A DNA stretch of 64,000 bases from assembly GCA_023663615.1 (NCBI GenBank), contig JAMPHA010000001.1, positions 310,001 to 374,000 on the forward strand. Direction: 5' to 3'. Each line of letters begins with the position of its first letter. The stretch's first letter is position 1. This stretch comes from DLAJ01 sp023663615 (GTDB lineage Bacteria; Bacillota; Clostridia; Lachnospirales; Lachnospiraceae). A program made the position numbers and the translations under genes. Below, piece by piece: positions 1 to 8,282 of this stretch. Below the pieces are notes generated by a model. That model made no database searches. It saw nothing but the letters and a program-made list of their open reading frames with translations, and was not told where the DNA came from.

Positions 1-96
1 GTAGGGCGTCGGGTGCTCCCTCCACGGCAATACCCTTGCATGTTTATCATACCATTCCAGCAAAGGCTGTACAAGGTCTTTCAATGCATTTTTCAT
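1..96 (-). CDS. mutY: A/G-specific adenine glycosylase MutY, N-terminal fragment
   Basis: Only the first 32 codons lie in the window; the gene runs off the left edge. The translation opens with a short helix and then the segment EWYDKHARVLPWREHPTPY, which matches the conserved N-terminus of MutY (LLxWYxxNxRxLPWRxxPxPY). MutY removes adenine mispaired with 8-oxoguanine in base excision repair. The ATG at 96 is preferred over the in-frame ATG at 102 because the AGAGGA ribosome site sits about 6 nt before it. The gene begins 24 nt after the stop of the upstream nucleotidase on the same strand, so co-transcription is likely. Confidence 0.88.
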   Translation of the reverse strand, partial: MKNALKDLVQPLLEWYDKHARVLPWREHPTPY

Positions 97-120
97 GTTC
101 ATTCCTCTACAAAAGGACGC

Positions 121-1029
121 TCAGGCGGAATTTCTGTACGGCACGCGCGCCGTCGGTACGACCGCCGCCGCCTGCTGCGTATGCGTCTGTTGATCGTCAA
201 AGAATATCTGTGCGCCGAATGCTTTCAACACATCTTTTTTGGCGATCCCGCCCAAAAAGAACGCCTCGTCGATCCGCACATTCCAGGCGCGCAGCGTCCG
301 TATCACCCGCTCATGTGCGGGCGCGCTTCTCGATGTGACGAGCGCCGTCCTGATGGGCGCGCTCTCCGGCGGAAATTCTCTCTGCAAATCCGACAGCGCT
401 TTCAAAAATCGTGCGAACGGTCCTTCTCCCATTGGATTAGACGCATTGGCAAGCTCATTTTGTTCGAATGCGCGCAGACCTTTTTCCTGGAAAATGCGCT
501 CCGACGCATCGGAAAAAAGTACGGCGTCCCCGTCAAACGCGATCCGGATACAGTCCGGCAGTCTGCTGTCCTCATAAGTATGCACACCGTCCGCGCATAC
601 GATTCCTGCCGCAATCCCCGAATCGATCGCTTTCTGCACATCATTTTCATCCGCAGAAAGAAACAGATCGGTCTCAAACGCCTCCAGATACGGCGCAAGC
701 GACGCCCCGCCCGCCAGTACCGCCCTCGTAATGTTCAATCCATATTCATGGATTGAATGAAACACACGCAGGGAAGTATCCGCACTGTTGCGCGACATGA
801 TAATGACTTCCACGCGGTTCTCAAAACCGGGCAGATGATTGACATTAAGCAGCGCCCGTATGAGACTGAATCCCGGTCCCGGTTTCAGTATATCATGTTC
901 ATGCTCCAATTGGTACTTGCAAAACGCGGCGACACCCTCCCGCTCAAACAACGCATCCTCAAAGCTCAGGTCAAAAAGCGCTCTTGTCGAAACGCCGATC
1001 ACAAGCCTCCCGTTTAATTCATACGCCAT
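121..1029 (-). CDS. 5'-nucleotidase of the cytosolic NT5C1-like family
   Basis: A 302-residue soluble protein without signal peptide. It resembles the 5-nucleotidase family related to eukaryotic cytosolic 5'-nucleotidase I (PF06189), which dephosphorylates nucleoside monophosphates. Recognisable segments are the N-terminal LVIGVSTRALFDL, the VEVIIMSRNSADTSLRVF block, the LFLSADENDVQKAID block, and a late RTALVTSRSAPAHERVIRTL stretch followed by EAFFLGG, typical of the HAD-like core. The ATG at 1029 is chosen because GAGAGGAG lies about 9 nt upstream; a TTG at 1038 abuts the ribosome site. It is followed closely by mutY, suggesting one nucleotide-metabolism and repair transcript. Family assignment is from memory of conserved segments; the substrate is unknown. 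Confidence 0.75.
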   Translation of the reverse strand: MAYELNGRLVIGVSTRALFDLSFEDALFEREGVAAFCKYQLEHEHDILKPGPGFSLIRALLNVNHLPGFENRVEVIIMSRNSADTSLRVFHSIHEYGLNITRAVLAGGASLAPYLEAFETDLFLSADENDVQKAIDSGIAAGIVCADGVHTYEDSRLPDCIRIAFDGDAVLFSDASERIFQEKGLRAFEQNELANASNPMGEGPFARFLKALSDLQREFPPESAPIRTALVTSRSAPAHERVIRTLRAWNVRIDEAFFLGGIAKKDVLKAFGAQIFFDDQQTHTQQAAAVVPTARVPYRNSA

Positions 1030-1150
1030 AATCGTCAACTCCTCTCTGATCCAAACAGTTACAGGTATGAAAAAACATTCACTTGATACCGCATCCGCAA
1101 CTCGTACAGCCGCGTGTGTCCGGCGCCGCGCAGCGACCTGCGCCCTCCGC

Positions 1151-1849
1151 TCACCTCAGCCGGCTGCACTCATATCTTTGAAACGTCATCAGACAATTTT
1201 GGATCTGGCGGTAACGCTCCTCTAAATCCCCCGCGCCAACCTCAATATCGAGCGATACCGCGATCGTATTAAGCATTTCCTGCGTCACTTTGTCGCGGAT
1301 CGACGAAAAGATCTTCAGCTTCTGCTCATAGGTATCAGCGTCAAGAAAAGCCATCACATTCTCATCAACTTTTCCGTCCGCATCCGCATCTGCCTCTACA
1401 TCTGCGTCTGTATCCGTATCCACAGCCGTAACCGCATCGCCAGCCGCAACCGCATCCACAGCCGTAACTGCATCGGCATCTACATCTGTATCCACCTCTG
1501 CATCTGTATCCGCGTCCATATCTGTATCCGCCGGCGCCTGAACCGCACCGGACTGTACCGCCGCTTCGGTCCGGCAGACCGATACTTCGTCCGGCAGTAC
1601 CGCCGCTTCCGCTTCCCCGCCGGATACCAGTTCGAAACGGTATCTCTGCGCTGCCGCCGGATATTTTGCATGATCGACCTCGCTCATAAACATGGAGAGC
1701 GGCCTCACATAAATATCGAACGGCGGATACAACGCCTGATACACAACCTGCTCGGTCGCATCCTCCGAGCTCTTGGCGATCGCAAGTATCTGATAACAAT
1801 TTCCCTTAAAATGCCGGTATCTTTCGTATGCTTTCGGAATATGGCGCAT
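1151..1849 (-). CDS. DUF1653-domain protein with Asp/Ala/Val-rich linker
   Basis: A 232-residue soluble protein in three parts. Residues 1-75 match DUF1653: YRHFKGNCYQILAIAKSSED, then VVYQALYPPFDIYVRPLSMF. Residues about 105-165 are low-complexity, built from short D-A-D-T-D-V and AVTAVD units. Residues 168-232 form a helical tail (FLDADTYEQKLKIFSSIRDKVTQEML...) that I recall only vaguely from other Lachnospiraceae proteins. DUF1653 has no established biochemical role, so none is assigned. The start is supported by AAAGGAGA upstream of the ATG. The linker is encoded by near-perfect 6-nt repeats, so its length probably varies between strains. Confidence 0.75.
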   Translation of the reverse strand: MRHIPKAYERYRHFKGNCYQILAIAKSSEDATEQVVYQALYPPFDIYVRPLSMFMSEVDHAKYPAAAQRYRFELVSGGEAEAAVLPDEVSVCRTEAAVQSGAVQAPADTDMDADTDAEVDTDVDADAVTAVDAVAAGDAVTAVDTDTDADVEADADADGKVDENVMAFLDADTYEQKLKIFSSIRDKVTQEMLNTIAVSLDIEVGAGDLEERYRQIQNCLMTFQRYECSRLR

Positions 1850-2017
1850 GATGGATTCTCCTTTTCATGAATTTGGGATGAAAGCTGCACGATCCCATAA
1901 AAGTCTGCGTCCGCAAACTCTTTTTTATCCTAATCATACTCCATTCATACCTGATTGTCATGTCCTAATTATCGTGTTCTGACCGTCACAACCTATCGTT
2001 ATGCTCTGACCGCCGCC

Positions 2018-2473
2018 TTAAAAACTCAATCGCACGCAGACTGTGCTCTTTTCATCCGGAAAGCCGAGTACCGCCAGTCCTTCCCGCAGCGCCTCAAGCT
2101 CCGTTCCCTCCAGCCGGGCAAGCCCGGCATGATGCACTTCCAGTCTGTATTCCCGCACGCCGTCCGGCTGCGTGATCTTCGTCAGGTTCATACCGCTGTT
2201 ATACAGCCCGTAATCCGTAAGCAGCCCGTGTACCTCTTCGCAGTAGATTTTTTCCAACTCATCATACGCCGCCTCGTCATAACCGCTCCCGTACGCCGCA
2301 TTTCCCTGTACATGCAGCGTCACGCAAAACAGACCGATCAATAATAACAGCAATAAAATGAACAGATCGGCTCCGCGCCCTTCTCTCCTCCGCGCGCTCC
2401 GCCGCCGGAGCGCTGCCCTTCCGCTCCTCTGCCGCTCTTCCTCCTTGGAATAAAGCTCCATTCTCCTGACCAT
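2018..2473 (-). CDS. Small single-pass membrane protein, unrecognised
   Basis: About 151 residues. The first ~35 residues are very basic and charged (SKEEERQRSGRAALRRRSARRRE), followed by one hydrophobic segment (LFILLLLLLIGLFCVTLHV) and an external domain of about 95 residues with YDEAAYDELEKIYCEEVHGLLTDYGL and a C-terminal half that looks alpha/beta. This fits a type II single-pass topology by the positive-inside rule. I do not recognise the family. An AGGAGG lies just upstream; ATG 2473 gives 9-nt spacing, but ATG 2479 and TTG 2482 are also in frame. It is divergent from the TetR gene, sharing a 2474-2643 upstream region. Confidence 0.6.
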   Translation of the reverse strand: MVRRMELYSKEEERQRSGRAALRRRSARRREGRGADLFILLLLLLIGLFCVTLHVQGNAAYGSGYDEAAYDELEKIYCEEVHGLLTDYGLYNSGMNLTKITQPDGVREYRLEVHHAGLARLEGTELEALREGLAVLGFPDEKSTVCVRLSF

Positions 2474-2643
2474 TCGCATCAACCTCCTCGCAAAATCAAA
2501 CGTTTTCCGCTGTCTGCATTCCTCCCGCCGGCTTTTGTACCCGGCTTTTGTGCACAGTATAGCGTCTTACAAGGGTGATAAAACGGACTTTATTCTTTTT
2601 TGTTCCGATTTTTGATTTTTTTGTCATAAAAGCGCGACAGGGA

Positions 2644-2672
2644 TTGACATATTGAACGACGTTCAATATACT
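2644..2672 (+). promoter_or_regulatory. tetR-type promoter with operator between -35 and -10
   Basis: TTGACA at 2644-2649 and TATACT at 2667-2672 are separated by 17 nt, a near-consensus vegetative promoter. The spacer and the flanking bases form a perfect palindrome at 2649-2669: 10-base arms ATATTGAACG and CGTTCAATAT around one central A. This is the size and placement expected for a TetR-family dimer site that blocks RNA polymerase. It lies about 64 nt before the TetR-family start codon, so autorepression is the simplest reading. It also rules out a start codon as early as 2652, which would sit inside the promoter. Confidence 0.85.
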
Positions 2673-2735
2673 GGAAAAGAAAGGAATGCGGCATGTCAGC
2701 CTCATTGTTCAAAAAAATCGGTAAGGGAGAGCGCT

Positions 2736-3314
2736 ATGGCACAGGGCAAAGCGGTAAAAGAACATATTATTTCGGTGACTACCGATCTGATCCTGCAATA
2801 TGACGGGGATATTGACCGCATCACCGCACGCATGATCGCCGGACAGGCGGACATCGCTTTAGGACTGATCAATTATCATTTCGGCAGCAAGGAAAATCTG
2901 ATCACGGAATGCGTCCAGCGCATTATCGGGAAGGTTGTTTCTTCTTTTCAGATGACGCAGACGTTTGAGACGGACAAAGAGCGGCTGACTGCATGGGCGG
3001 TCTCCGTGTTTGACTTTCTTTTTGAACACTCCGCAATGGCTCACATTTCCATTTTGGCGGATCTGCAAAACTATACGACGCGCAGCAATTCCGTACTCAC
3101 ACAGCGCGGCTTCCTTTTTGCGCTGAAAAACGATGTTGCGGACGAGGACCGGGCGATTCTGGCGTTTATGCTGCTCTCCGCCATGCAGACAGCTTTTCTC
3201 GGAAACGAAACGGCGGCGCTGCTGCTCGGCTACGATTTTAACAGGAAAGAGGACCGCGCCGCCTATATCACGAAGCTCGTGAACGTTCTTTTTGACGGGG
3301 CCGGGCCGCTGTAG
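2736..3314 (+). CDS. TetR/AcrR-family transcriptional regulator
   Basis: A 192-residue protein, normal for the family. Residues 5-60 form the N-terminal helix-turn-helix, ending in the typical ADIALGLINYHFGSKENLI segment (recognition helix followed by YHFxSKExL). The remaining ~130 residues form the all-helical ligand-binding and dimer domain, whose inducer cannot be predicted. ATG 2736 has GGGAGA about 7 nt upstream. The perfect palindrome between the -35 and -10 boxes just upstream suggests that it represses its own operon, which continues into the acetyltransferase (26 nt later) and the lipoprotein. Confidence 0.88.
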   Translation: MAQGKAVKEHIISVTTDLILQYDGDIDRITARMIAGQADIALGLINYHFGSKENLITECVQRIIGKVVSSFQMTQTFETDKERLTAWAVSVFDFLFEHSAMAHISILADLQNYTTRSNSVLTQRGFLFALKNDVADEDRAILAFMLLSAMQTAFLGNETAALLLGYDFNRKEDRAAYITKLVNVLFDGAGPL

Positions 3315-3340
3315 GTATCCATTGACAGGAGGACAAAATC

Positions 3341-3874
3341 ATGTCAGAAAACCGACACATTTTCATCCGTCCTTATCGGGACGCCGATTTCGCGCGCATC
3401 TGTGAGATTCATGATCCCGCCCGAAAAAACGAGCTTGCATTAGCCGGCTTAGAAGACGCGTTTCTGCCGCTGTCTGTTGCCGCCGGGCGGGAGGGATTGT
3501 TCGATTATCAGATATTGATTGCAGAATATGACGGTATTGCCGCCGGTTTCGCAGCATTTTCACCGGATGAGATTGCATGGCTGTATGTCGATACGGCGTA
3601 TTGCCGCCGCGGAATCGGAAAGGCGCTCTTAAATCATGCACTGCAATGCCGCGCAAAATCTATCAGGTCCGTTGATGCAGAAACGCTTGAGAACTGCGCC
3701 GATGTAAGAATCGAGGTTCTCTCAGGCAATCTTCCGGCAATCGCGCTGTATTCTTCTTTCGGTTTTAAGATCATGGAAACCTTATCGGGACAGATGCCCG
3801 GAAATGAACAATTTCACGTTACCGTCCATGTCATGGGACGGTCTGACAAAAAAGAAAGCAGGAAAAACACATGA
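3341..3874 (+). CDS. GNAT-family N-acetyltransferase
   Basis: A 177-residue protein with a complete GNAT fold. It opens with IFIRPYRDADFARICEIHD (beta1/alpha1), has the beta4 segment IAWLYVDTAYCRRGIGKALLNHA containing the acetyl-CoA pyrophosphate loop (R-x-x-G-I-G-K), and ends with the NLPAIALYSSFGFK segment typical of motif B. It transfers an acetyl group from acetyl-CoA to an unknown amine. An AGGAGG is placed before the ATG. Its stop overlaps the lipoprotein start by 4 nt (ATGA), so the two are translationally coupled and probably under the upstream TetR regulator. Confidence 0.88.
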   Translation: MSENRHIFIRPYRDADFARICEIHDPARKNELALAGLEDAFLPLSVAAGREGLFDYQILIAEYDGIAAGFAAFSPDEIAWLYVDTAYCRRGIGKALLNHALQCRAKSIRSVDAETLENCADVRIEVLSGNLPAIALYSSFGFKIMETLSGQMPGNEQFHVTVHVMGRSDKKESRKNT

Positions 3875-4704
3875 AAAGATCACGAATCCTTACATCCACC
3901 CTGATTTGTCTGCTGATTTTTGCAGGCTGCGGTAAAGCGCCGTCAGAACCTGCGTCCGCTCCGGATCAAGCGTCTGCCTCTGCGGACTCAGATTTTTCTG
4001 ACGATACATCTGTCCTCGACGGTACGCCCGACTCTGATGGCTCATCCCTCACAGATTCCGACGGTACGCCGGATTCTAATGACGCACCGGATTCCGACAG
4101 CGGCGCGGCGGCTTCCGACGATACACCGGATTCCGACAGCGCTTCTCCCGCGGAACTTGCACAGCAGGCTTATTCCGCCCTACTCGCCGGTGATCTCGCA
4201 CTGCTCGATGAGGAAGAACGATCCGAATGGGGTTTGGACGGCTGGGCAGACTGGCTAAAATCCGAAAGTCTGTCCTATGAATACACGTATTTGGATCTGG
4301 ACGGAGACGGTGTGGACGAGCTGCTTTTTCAGATGAAAAACGATCCGTTCGGTCACAACGCCGTATTTCATTATGCGGATGGCAGAATTTTTTGCTGGGA
4401 GAATGATATGATAGAAATGACCAGCGGTCATTACCCTCTGTCGGACGGTACCATGGTGTCGGAGTATTATTACAGCGGCTCCACTTCTTATACAATATTC
4501 CGCTATTTTTCTGACGGAGAACAAGAAGTCCTTTCTTCTCTGTTTGCACGCGAAGAACCGTTGTCGGAAGAATCGAATCTCCCCTGCCCCTATTATGAAA
4601 TAGACGGCGCGGAAGTCGATGAAGCCGCTTTTTATGCCCAATTGGAAGAAACCGTCACAAAGATGCTGCTGCCGCGGTCAGCCTGGACAAAACTGGTTCC
4701 GTAG
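3871..4704 (+). CDS. Secreted lipoprotein with DS-rich linker and DLDGDG motif
   Basis: A 277-residue predicted lipoprotein. The signal peptide ends in a lipobox (LLIFAGC, Cys at about residue 20). Residues ~25-95 are a repetitive linker of D-S-D-G-T-P and D-T-P-D-S units, probably spanning the cell wall. The globular part, residues ~95-277, contains TYLDLDGDGVDELLFQ, a calcium-loop-like motif of FG-GAP/VCBS-type repeats, followed by beta-rich sequence. It overlaps the acetyltransferase by 4 nt. It meets the convergent TIR gene only 8 nt past its stop, and I see no clear terminator between them. The function is unknown. Confidence 0.75.
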   Translation: MKRSRILTSTLICLLIFAGCGKAPSEPASAPDQASASADSDFSDDTSVLDGTPDSDGSSLTDSDGTPDSNDAPDSDSGAAASDDTPDSDSASPAELAQQAYSALLAGDLALLDEEERSEWGLDGWADWLKSESLSYEYTYLDLDGDGVDELLFQMKNDPFGHNAVFHYADGRIFCWENDMIEMTSGHYPLSDGTMVSEYYYSGSTSYTIFRYFSDGEQEVLSSLFAREEPLSEESNLPCPYYEIDGAEVDEAAFYAQLEETVTKMLLPRSAWTKLVP

Positions 4705-4712
4705 TCTTTGTT

Positions 4713-6176
4713 TTATTCTTCGCTTTCCCCGCCGCGAAATGTGACAAGGCGCAGATCGACCGTCAATGCCGGGCGCACGCCGAATCCCTCCAGCCCCGCG
4801 CTTTGCAGTCTGACAACATTCTGCGTATAGCCGTTGTCCACAAGATAACAAAGACTCGATGCCGCTGTGTCCGGCTCGCGGAGCCACCAGCTAAGGCACT
4901 CGACGCCATAAGTGTTATAATCCAGCATGTACCACTCGCTTTGGTCCTGCTCGACCGCCGCCTCCGTAGGCGACACAAATTTACTCATGTCCGCTTCGTC
5001 AAACCACGCAAGCTCGTCCAAAGATAAAAGCCACACTCTGTCGTGCGTCGTCACGGTATCCACTTCCGAAAGCGCATTCCCTTTTGTCACGAGCTCTGTC
5101 TCCACAATCGCATCGCGTTCCTCCTGCGTAAACCCGCACAGAAATCCCGCCTCGTTCTGATACCCGTTTTTCTTTTCCGACATTGCGGATGCCGTCGGCG
5201 CCTGGCCGGTATAAGTGACAACCTCTTTATCGGCATTCAGCCATGTCCTGATATTCGACGCGCTCCAGTCACTGTTGCCGCGCACCCGCGCCTGAAGCGC
5301 CATATTGGTATCGGCCTCGGATTCGCGCGACCAGTAATTCGTATCCCCTTCATAATTATAGCGCCCGCTCTCCGCCGCATCATACGCTTTCATTGTGATG
5401 ATGTGGGACGTAATCAAAACTGCCTGATTTCCATCCTCCGAAATCCGCAGCACACGCCATTCAATATCCTCATCCAAATAGCTTCCGAACAGCACTCTCT
5501 CTCCCAACTGAACCGCGGCTGGCTCTGCGGTACTCTCCTCCGCGGCATCCTCTTCCGCGACGCCCTCCACTGCGGCGGTTTCTTCTGCGGTGGTCTCCTC
5601 TGTGCTGCTCTCTTCAAACGCAGGTTTTCTCATGGCAAAAAAAGCAATTGCCGCCGCAAGCAGCACAACGATCGCCGCCGCTGCCAAAATTCCCGCTTTC
5701 TTTTCCAGAGTTTTTCCGCGCTTTGGCGCTATTTCATTGCCTGTTGGAACTGCGCCTGCGACGCTCTTCTCTATATTTTCCGTATTCTCTTTTTCCGCCA
5801 GATCGTGTACAAACGCCACAATATCCGCATAATCCTCCTGAGGTTTCGAGCTGACCCACTGATGTGTCATCAAAAAATATTCCATGGATTTGGAAAGCGC
5901 CACATCTTCGATCTTATACACCAGGATCGGCGTGCCGCCGCTGACCGCATGTTCCACTTCCCGAAGCACATGGGGAGAACTGTTCGCATTCTGCGACATC
6001 AGTAAAACAACCGCCGCCGACTCGTCAATGCCATTGATGATCTCCTCCGCATATTCCTTTCCAGGACGAATATCCCTCGGCGCAATAAAACACTTCGTGC
6101 CATTTTTCTCAAGCTGCTCGCAAATCTGATTCGCGATGTCCGCATCCTTGGAGGAATGGGATAAAAAAATCTGCAT
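4713..6176 (-). CDS. TIR domain - transmembrane - DUF6273-like sensor protein
   Basis: A 487-residue protein in three modules. Residues 1-140 are a bacterial TIR domain: FLSHSSKDADIANQICEQLE, the CFIAPRDIRPGKEYAEEI box-2-like loop, and HVLREVEHAVSGGTPILVYKIED, with a Glu in the position usual for the NADase/binding site. Residues ~162-182 are a single hydrophobic segment, followed by an acidic TEET/EEDAAEES linker. Residues ~222-485 resemble DUF6273: QLGERVLFGSYLDEDIEWRVL, IRTWLN, WWLREP and GFGVRPAL. TIR domains cleave NAD+ or make cyclic-ADP-ribose signals, or act as scaffolds. The layout suggests an outside sensor coupled to an inside TIR effector, but that is inference. The nearby genes are not recognised defence genes. 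Confidence 0.82.
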   Translation of the reverse strand: MQIFLSHSSKDADIANQICEQLEKNGTKCFIAPRDIRPGKEYAEEIINGIDESAAVVLLMSQNANSSPHVLREVEHAVSGGTPILVYKIEDVALSKSMEYFLMTHQWVSSKPQEDYADIVAFVHDLAEKENTENIEKSVAGAVPTGNEIAPKRGKTLEKKAGILAAAAIVVLLAAAIAFFAMRKPAFEESSTEETTAEETAAVEGVAEEDAAEESTAEPAAVQLGERVLFGSYLDEDIEWRVLRISEDGNQAVLITSHIITMKAYDAAESGRYNYEGDTNYWSRESEADTNMALQARVRGNSDWSASNIRTWLNADKEVVTYTGQAPTASAMSEKKNGYQNEAGFLCGFTQEERDAIVETELVTKGNALSEVDTVTTHDRVWLLSLDELAWFDEADMSKFVSPTEAAVEQDQSEWYMLDYNTYGVECLSWWLREPDTAASSLCYLVDNGYTQNVVRLQSAGLEGFGVRPALTVDLRLVTFRGGESEE

Positions 6177-6341
6177 CTTTATAACCTGCCTTTATATTTG
6201 TATAAACTTCTACCATATTTTTTAATCAGTCCACCGATACTGCAACAATATAACAGTAGCACAATGCCCGCGCCCGGCGCAAGCCTTTTTATGCTCCGCT
6301 GCCCGTAAAGCAAATTTATTCTATCATATCCGGACTATCGT

Positions 6342-8015
6342 TTATTCCGCTTCATACCACGAATAATTCTCTTCAATATAGGCATTCCAGTCGCGCACCA
6401 GTTCCTCGTAAGTCTTGCCCCACTCCGCATGGTACGACTTATCCGAACCGACATACCGGATCACCGCCTGCTCACCGTAACAGTCCACAAGATAAGCGAC
6501 AAAAGAAGCCCCGCTCTGATAGTTCGCATTCGGATCGTCCCATCCGCACACATAGGTCATGAAATCTCCAAAATCACGGTAATCGATCCTTATATCGATC
6601 GGGCGTCCGATATGTTCAATATATTCGTTCCGGCATAATTCGATTTCCCGGAAATCGTCTCCCTCCACTGGATGATTATAATCATCATTCCAAAAATCGT
6701 AAGCATATTCATTATACAGGCAGTCATAATTTCTGGCAAATCCCTCGCACGCCCAGAGCTGATCCGGGTCGTCACGTCCGTCCATAAGCGCATGAATATA
6801 CTCATGCATCAGGGAAACCACACTTTTTAAGTAGATCGTATGCTTTTCCGTCTGGTAAAAGGACGCATCCGACATGTCTGTGCCATTGGAAAAGAAAACC
6901 GTAAGATCATTTTCATAACTGTCAAAACCAAACAACTCCCGATACTGCCCCATCTGACGGACGTTGCACTCAAAAAACGCTTTCACTTCACCGTAATCTT
7001 CGTGCAGAAAATGTTCCGATACTTTAGGATTTGTCTCCCAATTACGGTCCTGCCAGCCTTTTTCTATATAAAAAGAAGCATATTCACATGCCGCCGCATA
7101 ATCAAACGCCACACCGCCGTATTGATAACGGATTTCCGTTAAGCTGCATTCCACGCCGTTTTCTGCATAGAACGCCTCCAGCGCTTCCTTCGCGCGCCCG
7201 ATTCCCTCCGCGGTTCCCGAATCGGACAACAGGTTTAAGAACTCCTGCTCCGTATGCGTCAAGAGGTACGCATCGACAAAACAGCAGGCATTTTTCTTTG
7301 CCGCCTCCACATCTTCCGGCGTGGCAAACCGCTCATCAAAACACAGCAGGTTTAAGTCGTACAGCTCCGGGCTGCTCATCCGCTGAAAAATGCTCCCGTC
7401 TCTGTCCGCAGGGGCAGCTTCTCCGCCGCCGATCCCTGCTTCTCCGCTGCCGATTCCCGCTTCTTCGCTGCCGATCCCCGCTTCTCTGCACAGATGATCC
7501 GCATATCCGTACGCCATTCCATAATTTCCCCACCCGCCATACGCCGTAAGCAGGCACGCCGCAAGGAAGTCTGCAAAATCTTCCGATCGCAGTGAAATAT
7601 ACAGCCGATGCTCCAACACGGAAACACCGTCATAGCTTTCCGGCGTGAGCACCACGATCTCTATCTTTGGCAGAACGCCGTCCATACAGCCAAACGCTCT
7701 CTCCGCCGCCGCGATACACGCCTGCCGCTCCTGCTCGCTGATCGCGGTTTCAAAATAATAAACCGCATGAGCGGTCTCCGTCTTTTTCACATCCTTACGG
7801 AACGTAAACTCTCCAAACAGCGGTTCCCTGTAGCGGATAATGTCTGTTTCGTATTCATAGTCCGGCGGCGCTGCAGCTTCTTCCTGATTTTCATATGTTT
7901 CCTGTTCTCCGCCGGCTCCCGTCCGCGTCTCTGATTCTTTATTTTCATCCGTGCCGCAGGACGCAAGTGCCAGCAATATAACAATCAGTGCAAAGAATAA
8001 CACGCGTTTTCTCAT
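6342..8015 (-). CDS. Lipoprotein with HExxH zinc-metallopeptidase motif
   Basis: A 557-residue predicted lipoprotein. The signal peptide and lipobox (LLALASC) lie at residues ~1-20, followed by an E/T-rich linker. In the C-terminal half, VSLMHEYIHALMDGR carries an HExxH zinc-binding motif (HEYIH), and about 15 residues later LWACEGFARNYD supplies a candidate third ligand Glu, as in gluzincins of the peptidase MA group. A short tandem repeat (EAGIGSE, EAGIGSG, EAGIGGG) lies near residue 200. ATG 8015 is chosen because it directly precedes the basic signal-peptide start; an in-frame TTG at 8060 lies upstream across two copies of a GAGGGCAAAA repeat. Substrate unknown; likely an extracellular protease or an inactive relative. 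Confidence 0.72.
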   Translation of the reverse strand: MRKRVLFFALIVILLALASCGTDENKESETRTGAGGEQETYENQEEAAAPPDYEYETDIIRYREPLFGEFTFRKDVKKTETAHAVYYFETAISEQERQACIAAAERAFGCMDGVLPKIEIVVLTPESYDGVSVLEHRLYISLRSEDFADFLAACLLTAYGGWGNYGMAYGYADHLCREAGIGSEEAGIGSGEAGIGGGEAAPADRDGSIFQRMSSPELYDLNLLCFDERFATPEDVEAAKKNACCFVDAYLLTHTEQEFLNLLSDSGTAEGIGRAKEALEAFYAENGVECSLTEIRYQYGGVAFDYAAACEYASFYIEKGWQDRNWETNPKVSEHFLHEDYGEVKAFFECNVRQMGQYRELFGFDSYENDLTVFFSNGTDMSDASFYQTEKHTIYLKSVVSLMHEYIHALMDGRDDPDQLWACEGFARNYDCLYNEYAYDFWNDDYNHPVEGDDFREIELCRNEYIEHIGRPIDIRIDYRDFGDFMTYVCGWDDPNANYQSGASFVAYLVDCYGEQAVIRYVGSDKSYHAEWGKTYEELVRDWNAYIEENYSWYEAE

Positions 8016-8195
8016 TCCTCTTTTGCCCTCTTTTGCCCTCTTATTTCCCTTATATTTCAAATATCATAGCATAATCCCCCGCATCCCACAAGATTTTCCA
8101 TGCTTGACCCACCCTTTACTTTCCCCTTTTTCCGCGTTACGAAATTTCCTATCAGAAAGCGAGCGGGAAGTGATTCTTGAGCTTATCGCGCAAAC

Positions 8196-8224
8196 AGAGG
8201 GTGAAAGCACAGCCTTCACCCTCT
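8196..8224 (-). terminator. Hairpin downstream of pulA, probable 3' end
   Basis: Perfect 10-bp stem AGAGGGTGAA (8196-8205) and TTCACCCTCT (8215-8224) with a 9-nt loop, about 60 nt past the pullulanase stop on the minus strand. The T-rich tract after it is poor on both strands, so it may be a transcript-stabilising hairpin rather than a strong intrinsic terminator. The rest of the 8016-8282 gap shows no gene. Confidence 0.5.
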
Positions 8225-8282
8225 TACTTGTTTTCAAGTCATCCGCGTTCCGCAGACTTATTTCCAAACGCCGGATTTCTTA

